Shown here: one piece after another, positions 13,008 through 18,267 of the stretch
How the letters are laid out: the number at the start of each line of letters is the position of its first letter
How positions within the stretch are numbered: position 1 is the first letter of the stretch
Assembly (NCBI GenBank): GCA_002483745.1
Contig: DLIM01000041.1
Location: forward strand, 1 to 18,267
Reading direction: 5' to 3'
Source of the DNA: Caryophanales bacterium UBA7642
GTDB lineage: Bacteria > Bacillota_I > Bacilli_A > RFN20 > CAG-288
Length of the DNA: 18,267 bases
Translations under genes and position numbers: made by a program
The notes under the pieces: model-generated
What the model was told of the DNA's origin: nothing
The model's input: only the letters and a program-made list of their open reading frames with translations
The model's database searches: none

Positions 13008-16000
13008 ATGAAAAGAAGAAAAAGCAAGAAATACCCATTAGTGGTAGCTCTCAGTCTTTTAGTATCAGGGACGATGGCTCTGTCTAGCTGTGAAGGCGTA
13101 ACTTCGAAAGATAGTTCTACTACTTCTGAAGAAAGCACTGCTGATCAAACTTCGACATCGGCTGCACCGGTAGTACCTGAAGTCACTGTCAGTGAGAACA
13201 CTGAAGTCACTTGGGGAAGTGAAGTCGATACGACTTCCTTCTTTACTATCAAGGTCGGTGATGCGACTCAAACGGTCACCACTGGCATGGTCACTGGTAT
13301 TGTTAATACCAAAGTTGAAGGCACTTATCCTTTAACTTTCAGTGCCACTGTTGAAGGCACTGTTTTAACTGCTTCCTGCAATGTCGTGGTTATTCCTAAA
13401 GTTGAGATTACCTATCCTTATACTCAGTCACCGGTTTCTTACAGCTCTGGCTTGAACATTGATACGGTTGTCTCTTGTTTCCAGCTTTCAGTCGATGATG
13501 TTAATGTTGATATTAATCCTACCTGGATCACTGGTGAAATCGGAACCGATTATGGAACCTATCCTTTCACTTTGAATGCTCCGGTTGGCAATAAGGTCTA
13601 TAAAGGGACTGTAAATCTTATCTATACTCCTTATTTTTCTTATCTTTATTCTTCCTATTCTGAGACTAGCCCTTTAGAAATCACTCAAGGCACTACTACT
13701 TCTGCTGATTTTGATTTCACCTCTTTATATCATGTGGGAGTGGCCTCATCATCTTATGGCTTCTACACCCATATTGTTGATGCTGATAAATCCAGCTCCA
13801 GTGATGCAACTGGCGTCATCTTAGCTCACTTTGATTATTCTAAGGTTGATTTCAATACTCCTGGCATCTATGAAGTGGATGCTACCGCTGCTACTGAAGT
13901 CTCTAGTGATGAAGTCTATAAGTCCTATATTAAGATTGTCAGCGATTTATCAATCACAGCTACTAGCGAAGAAAATAATTGGTGCTTAGTCGGAGATGAA
14001 ACCTTTGATTATCACTCTTTATTCACTATCACCTCTTCTTTAACCGTTATTGATAAGAGTAACCTTATTTATGATATCGGAGATTTAGATATCAATAAGG
14101 CCGGCCAGTATCTGATTAAGGTCACTTATGGAACTATTTCCTGTTCGGTAGTAATGACCGTTATTGATCCTAGCTTCTTTGGCACTTACAGTTTTGCCGA
14201 TATTAAGGGAACCACTTATCAGTGCACCTACACTTTCAGTAGTGATGGAAAAGCTATCATTAAGTGGAAGACCAAGCCTACTTATCCTGAAAATACTATT
14301 ACTGGTAAGATGGCTTTCGCTTCTGATGGTATTGGTGTTATTTCAGGCGCCAATGATAACTGGAATTTCAAGATGCAGTTTGATATCAAAGAAGGCTGCA
14401 TTGTCAGACATTTAGCTTCTACTTATGCTTTGTCTTATAGCTACATCTATAGCTATCTTCAGTTCTTCTTCAAAGATGGTGGCGAGTATACCTATCAGAC
14501 TATCTATGAGGATTCTTCCAATACTTCCAAGGTTGCTCTAGACATTATCGTTGTCGATAAAGGCGGAGAGACCCAGTATTGGGGCGTCTACCGTACTTAC
14601 GCTAGCTATGTTTGGTATGTCCAGGGTATTGATCAAGGTCTTGAACCGACTTTTGATATTACTATGAAGACTGGTACTGTTACCTATCCTTCAGTTGGAG
14701 ACTTCACTTATAGCTTAACGGTAGCTTCTGGCAAGATCACTGCTTTAAAGCACACTAACTTTGTAGCTGAGGATGTCGCTCCTACTGATGATGCTAAGAT
14801 CTCCGGTATTAAGTTTACTAACGCCGATGATGCTGATAAGAATCTTACCTTTACCATTTATTCAGTAGCTGGCGGTGACAAGTATTCAGTTGCCGGAAAT
14901 GATTTAGCTTACGGCACATCTATCGGCGGAACCTCCTTTGTGGTTTCCTATGACAATGCTACTGTTACTCTAGTGGTCTTTGATGGAACTGCTAATTCTT
15001 CTAAACAGCTACAGTTAGGTATGAAGACTATTGTCATTGATAGAGCTACCTCTACTTATACTTCTACTGAGGCTAGTGATGATTCTGAAATCGGTGGTAT
15101 CTACTTTGGCGATGATATCAACATTTCTATCTTTGGCAAATACGCCTATGTCAGAACTAACGTAAAGACTGCTTTCGGTTTCTTTGGAACAATCACTAAA
15201 GGCGATGATGGTATTTATACCATTGCCTTTGATGAATCGACTAAGAGCTACTTAACTAAGATGACTTTCAAGCCTCTTTCTAACGGCAACGAAATTCAGT
15301 TCATCTACTCTGATTACTCCTATTCTGATTTTGAAGGAGTTAAGACTTATTACAGTGAAGGAATCAAGGGCAATTGCTACATTAAGGGCAATAACTCCAG
15401 TATTTCCACTTCCGCTGCTGAATCTTTGACTAATGATGATTTAAAGTCTTTATTCACTATCACTAAGAAGAATGATGATGGCACAGTTGAAGAGGTTGCT
15501 GCAGCTGACTATACCGTTACCACTAATACCGAAATCAATGGTGCTGGCATCTATACTGTCACAGCTTCTTACTTCTATAAGGGTGAAACCTATTATTCAA
15601 CTGTTGCTTTATCAGTCATCGCTAATCCTTTAGAGGGTGCTGATATTGTCGGTACTTACCAGGGATTCTGGAGTTATGGACCTGCCGGTATGTATCACTT
15701 TGAAATCACTGAAGAAGGCTACATCATCTTCTATAAGACCACTTCAACTTCTGCTTCTTATGCCTGCTATCTCTTCCCTACTAGCACTGAAAATACTTAT
15801 ACCTATACTCAGGCTGGCTATACGGGCACTATCACCTATAAGGATGGAGCTATTTATGGCACTACCCATAAAGGTGATTATCAGACCTCAATGTTAACAG
15901 CCTGCCGTGCTGATAAGCCTTCTGATGTTACTTGCTACGGCTCGACAACTGGTTCTGGCTACAATCAGGCTATGCTGATTGTTAACAACACTACTAGCAA

Positions 16001-16742
16001 GGCTTACTATCACACCTTCTGGTATAGCGGTGAAGTGGTTGCCGTTGAAGACACGGATGTCACTGATTTACCTGATTTATCTGGAGCTACCACTAAGCAG
16101 CACTTTGATATTTATCAGGGTGAAGAAGCCGAAGATAATCTCATTGCTGAATTCAGATACTATACCCTCAAGTCTTCTTATGGAACTTCTGCTATTGCTG
16201 AATCCAGTGATGCCTATAAGGGTAGCTTTGTCGATGGCGAGAACAACTACCTTGATCTTGATGGCTATTCTGGAGCCACTTATCTTTCTACTTCTTATAC
16301 TTATTCTTATGGCCAGAATGACCGAGTTGTTCTTTCTGATACCGCAACTGGTGAAGCTAAGTACTACTTTGATATTGATTCTGAGAAAGACAAAGCTAAG
16401 CTTTTAACAGTTGGCGATGTCACTAGCGATTTAGCTGGAAAGACTTATACCACCTATGTCGAATATGCTTCTCAGTATCGTTTCCCAGTTACTCTTACCT
16501 TTGATGCTTATGGCTTTGCTTGCTTCTCTGGAAAAGCCTTTGGCAGTGAAAAGCTCTATTTAAGCTACAAGATGGATGGCGACAACGTCATTGTTTACTC
16601 TAACTTTGTCCATGGCTCTAAGCTTACTTTCACTAAGGAAGCTACAGGTCTTTACATCTATCGAGGAGTATCAGATGTCTACATTACAACAGCACTTGCC
16701 TTTACTACTGGTCTTTCTTTAAGTGAAGTGACTGCTGACTAA
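13008..16742 (+). CDS. Large multi-domain surface lipoprotein with repeated Ig-like and beta-rich modules
   Basis: This 1244-residue protein has a lysine/arginine-rich n-region, a hydrophobic core and lipobox LSSC, with Cys28 the predicted lipid site, then a Ser/Thr/Glu linker to about residue 55. Several Ig-like beta domains follow: about 58-128, 129-205, 206-308, 309-388, and one near 800-880. Each has a pattern like FTI...G.Y.....Y/F...V.VI. Two beta-rich domains start GTY right after an Ig-like unit (residues 392 and 882), and the segment SLFTIT precedes each (337 and 814). No catalytic motif, sortase signal or transmembrane anchor was recognised. The protein is probably displayed on the outer face of the membrane for adhesion or glycan/protein binding; this is inference. 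The ATG has AAAGGA 7 bases upstream. The next lipoprotein gene starts 14 bases after its stop, so the two form an operon. Confidence 0.85.
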   Translation: MKRRKSKKYPLVVALSLLVSGTMALSSCEGVTSKDSSTTSEESTADQTSTSAAPVVPEVTVSENTEVTWGSEVDTTSFFTIKVGDATQTVTTGMVTGIVNTKVEGTYPLTFSATVEGTVLTASCNVVVIPKVEITYPYTQSPVSYSSGLNIDTVVSCFQLSVDDVNVDINPTWITGEIGTDYGTYPFTLNAPVGNKVYKGTVNLIYTPYFSYLYSSYSETSPLEITQGTTTSADFDFTSLYHVGVASSSYGFYTHIVDADKSSSSDATGVILAHFDYSKVDFNTPGIYEVDATAATEVSSDEVYKSYIKIVSDLSITATSEENNWCLVGDETFDYHSLFTITSSLTVIDKSNLIYDIGDLDINKAGQYLIKVTYGTISCSVVMTVIDPSFFGTYSFADIKGTTYQCTYTFSSDGKAIIKWKTKPTYPENTITGKMAFASDGIGVISGANDNWNFKMQFDIKEGCIVRHLASTYALSYSYIYSYLQFFFKDGGEYTYQTIYEDSSNTSKVALDIIVVDKGGETQYWGVYRTYASYVWYVQGIDQGLEPTFDITMKTGTVTYPSVGDFTYSLTVASGKITALKHTNFVAEDVAPTDDAKISGIKFTNADDADKNLTFTIYSVAGGDKYSVAGNDLAYGTSIGGTSFVVSYDNATVTLVVFDGTANSSKQLQLGMKTIVIDRATSTYTSTEASDDSEIGGIYFGDDINISIFGKYAYVRTNVKTAFGFFGTITKGDDGIYTIAFDESTKSYLTKMTFKPLSNGNEIQFIYSDYSYSDFEGVKTYYSEGIKGNCYIKGNNSSISTSAAESLTNDDLKSLFTITKKNDDGTVEEVAAADYTVTTNTEINGAGIYTVTASYFYKGETYYSTVALSVIANPLEGADIVGTYQGFWSYGPAGMYHFEITEEGYIIFYKTTSTSASYACYLFPTSTENTYTYTQAGYTGTITYKDGAIYGTTHKGDYQTSMLTACRADKPSDVTCYGSTTGSGYNQAMLIVNNTTSKAYYHTFWYSGEVVAVEDTDVTDLPDLSGATTKQHFDIYQGEEAEDNLIAEFRYYTLKSSYGTSAIAESSDAYKGSFVDGENNYLDLDGYSGATYLSTSYTYSYGQNDRVVLSDTATGEAKYYFDIDSEKDKAKLLTVGDVTSDLAGKTYTTYVEYASQYRFPVTLTFDAYGFACFSGKAFGSEKLYLSYKMDGDNVIVYSNFVHGSKLTFTKEATGLYIYRGVSDVYITTALAFTTGLSLSEVTAD

Positions 16743-16756
16743 GGAGAAAAAAGACA

Positions 16757-18267
16757 ATGAAAAAATCTAAATCAATTTTTGCTACTGTTCTCTCTCTTGT
16801 TCTATTAGCATCCTGCGGAGCGAAAACATCTTCCTCCTCTTCTTCTTCGCCGGCAGTTTCTAGTTCCACTCCCACTTCATCCACGAGTGAAAGTACTTCC
16901 ACCGAGAAGACTACTGGTGAAATCAATGCTGACTTTAATGAAGCTTTTATGAAGATTAAGAAGGGTTCTACTTTCTATCTCCATAGAAATATTGCCTATG
17001 TTAATTCTAAGGGCGTTATTTCCGGCTATACCGACAGTTACTACAAAACTACTGAGGATTCCTCCTACATCTATAGTGTTCCTCTTAATTCTGATCACGG
17101 CGATCCTATTTATCCTCGTGCCACTTGCTTATATGAGAAAGCCGCAAAATATGATGGAGTCGAATATCCGACTACTTGCTATATGAGTGTAGTTCAGCCG
17201 GATGGCTCAGTTGTTGAGGGCGCAATTGCTGGTAACTATGATACTATTTACACTTATCCTTTTGATGTTGTTTCAGCCGGTGACTTCTATGTCGATGAGA
17301 AGAACAAGACGGCTAGTCTTTATTACCTTTATGATATGTATTGCTTTGTTGGTTCTATTGACCCTTATCTTAGTTATTCTAAGATTGGTTTCTCCACTGT
17401 CGACTTTACCTGGGATCCGGAGACTAAGACTATTGAGACTATGCATATGGTTGGAACTTATTCCTCTTCCTCTGAAAATGATATCTACACTCTTGATGTT
17501 GACTTCGAAGACATGGAAGATAAATGGTATTCCACCTGTGATGGTGTGGCTGATGCTGACTTAGATACGGCTATTGCTAACACTGTCACTGACTTAGCTT
17601 CCAATAACCTTACTCTCAATATGAAGGCCACCAACAATGCTGAAGGCAAAATCTTCAAAGACTTTAATGCCTTACGTGAAGGCGATGACGTCCTTATCAA
17701 TACTGATGCCTACACAGATCAGTATGGTAATTATAAGCAGGGGATGGTTAAAGGCAATAACGGCTGGATTGCTGTAACTCAGCCTGAGGATGCCAATGTT
17801 ATCCCTGTTGTTGGTTCCTCCTCTATTGCTTTTTCTGAGGTTGCTGTCAATTTCTCTAAGGTCTCTTCTAAGCTTTTCACTAAGGGCGATACTAAAGATG
17901 GCATCACTTACTACAACATGAAGAATAAAGGCAATCTTTGGAATAAGAGCATCTATGCTGCTTTTGATTTAGGATATGATTCCTATTTCAACGCTGCCTC
18001 TGCTAGTATCTCTAACCTTTCTTTGAAGGTTAAGGATTCTAAGCTGATTGGCTGGGATACCACTGTCGCTTATAGCGGCGATGGCGTTACCTATACTCTC
18101 TCCTATACCTTAGATAGCATTGGAACTACCGCCATTGATGCTACTAGAAAAGCTTCTATCAAGAAGGAAACTACCTTTGCTTATGCTCTTGATAAGCTTG
18201 ATTCTAGAAACTTCCGTATGACTTATAAGGACGGCACTTATGTCGATATTAACGACACTAATGCTAT
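16757..18267 (+). CDS. Surface lipoprotein, 3'-truncated by window edge
   Basis: The frame starts at the ATG at 16757, behind an AGGAG (16742-16746) that overlaps the stop of the previous gene, and stays open to the window end (503 codons visible). The N-terminus is a short basic and hydrophobic signal ending LASC, with Cys20 the predicted lipidated residue. A Ser/Thr linker follows (about 25-52), with a run of seven serines. The rest is a Tyr-, Asp- and Thr-rich beta-prone ectodomain without recognised motifs. An INADFNEAFMKIKKGSTFYL segment begins the folded part. Codon use and composition resemble the preceding lipoprotein, but no clear sequence repeat is shared. Co-transcription with that gene suggests a joint surface role. 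Its function is unknown. Confidence 0.85.
   Translation, partial: MKKSKSIFATVLSLVLLASCGAKTSSSSSSSPAVSSSTPTSSTSESTSTEKTTGEINADFNEAFMKIKKGSTFYLHRNIAYVNSKGVISGYTDSYYKTTEDSSYIYSVPLNSDHGDPIYPRATCLYEKAAKYDGVEYPTTCYMSVVQPDGSVVEGAIAGNYDTIYTYPFDVVSAGDFYVDEKNKTASLYYLYDMYCFVGSIDPYLSYSKIGFSTVDFTWDPETKTIETMHMVGTYSSSSENDIYTLDVDFEDMEDKWYSTCDGVADADLDTAIANTVTDLASNNLTLNMKATNNAEGKIFKDFNALREGDDVLINTDAYTDQYGNYKQGMVKGNNGWIAVTQPEDANVIPVVGSSSIAFSEVAVNFSKVSSKLFTKGDTKDGITYYNMKNKGNLWNKSIYAAFDLGYDSYFNAASASISNLSLKVKDSKLIGWDTTVAYSGDGVTYTLSYTLDSIGTTAIDATRKASIKKETTFAYALDKLDSRNFRMTYKDGTYVDINDTNA

Noticed and set aside
15979..16407. 142-codon plus-strand frame inside the large lipoprotein
   Set aside because: The Leu/Ile-rich product is typical of a shifted frame of Thr/Ser/Tyr-rich coding sequence. 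No start signal is present.
16992..17564. Leu-rich plus-strand frames in the last 1.3 kb
   Set aside because: They are shifted-frame readings of the lipoprotein that starts at 16757 and stays open to the window end.

Overview
The window looks like a piece of a low-to-moderate G+C genome from an anaerobic member of the Bacilli or a Mollicutes-related lineage, perhaps an uncultured gut bacterium. The reasons are: housekeeping genes that resemble Bacillus proteins in sequence and order (rbgA, rnhB, dprA, topA, xerC/codV), a flavodiiron oxygen/NO reductase typical of anaerobes, AGGAG-type ribosome binding sites, sigma-A-like promoters, and several Ser/Thr-rich lipoproteins with clear lipoboxes. 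The genetic code reads as standard, with TGG for Trp and no in-frame TGA. The genus-level identity is inference.

Layout. 1-877 is the 3' end of a secreted or surface protein with a bacterial Ig-like (Big_2) domain. A tRNA-Ser(GCU) follows at 992-1082, with a terminator it shares with the convergent M6-type metalloprotease lipoprotein (1148-2764, minus). 2765-3047 is a divergent promoter region leading to a CarD-family transcription factor (3048-3563). The CarD gene converges, across a bidirectional terminator, on an XRE-family regulator (3684-4052, minus). From 4274 comes the housekeeping block rbgA, rnhB, dprA, topA, xerC-HAD. In B. subtilis the same genes occur in the order rbgA-rnhB-...-smf-topA-trmFO-codV. 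Here trmFO is absent between topA and xer, and the clp/codY genes are absent downstream. A flavodiiron protein (10620-11828) and the diadenylate cyclase CdaA (11915-12703) follow. After a 304-base intergenic region come two lipoprotein genes 14 bases apart: a 1244-residue multi-domain protein (13008-16742) and a second lipoprotein that runs off the right edge (16757 onward).

Functionally, the centre handles ribosome assembly (RbgA), RNA-DNA hybrid removal (RNase HII), DNA uptake or recombination (DprA), supercoiling (TopA) and chromosome dimer resolution (XerC). FprA is an oxygen/NO defence enzyme and CdaA makes c-di-AMP. The flanks are cell-surface genes.

The most notable point is the xerC-HAD reading frame. 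A complete tyrosine recombinase runs straight into a complete HAD-family hydrolase. The joint carries the remains of separate genes: the xer part reaches a typical Pro-Lys-Ala C-terminus where one extra base would restore a TAA stop, and the HAD part has its own GAGGA ribosome binding site and ATG. It is either a young fusion caused by a one-base deletion or a sequencing/assembly error. No complete novel defence system, CRISPR array or mobile element was found.
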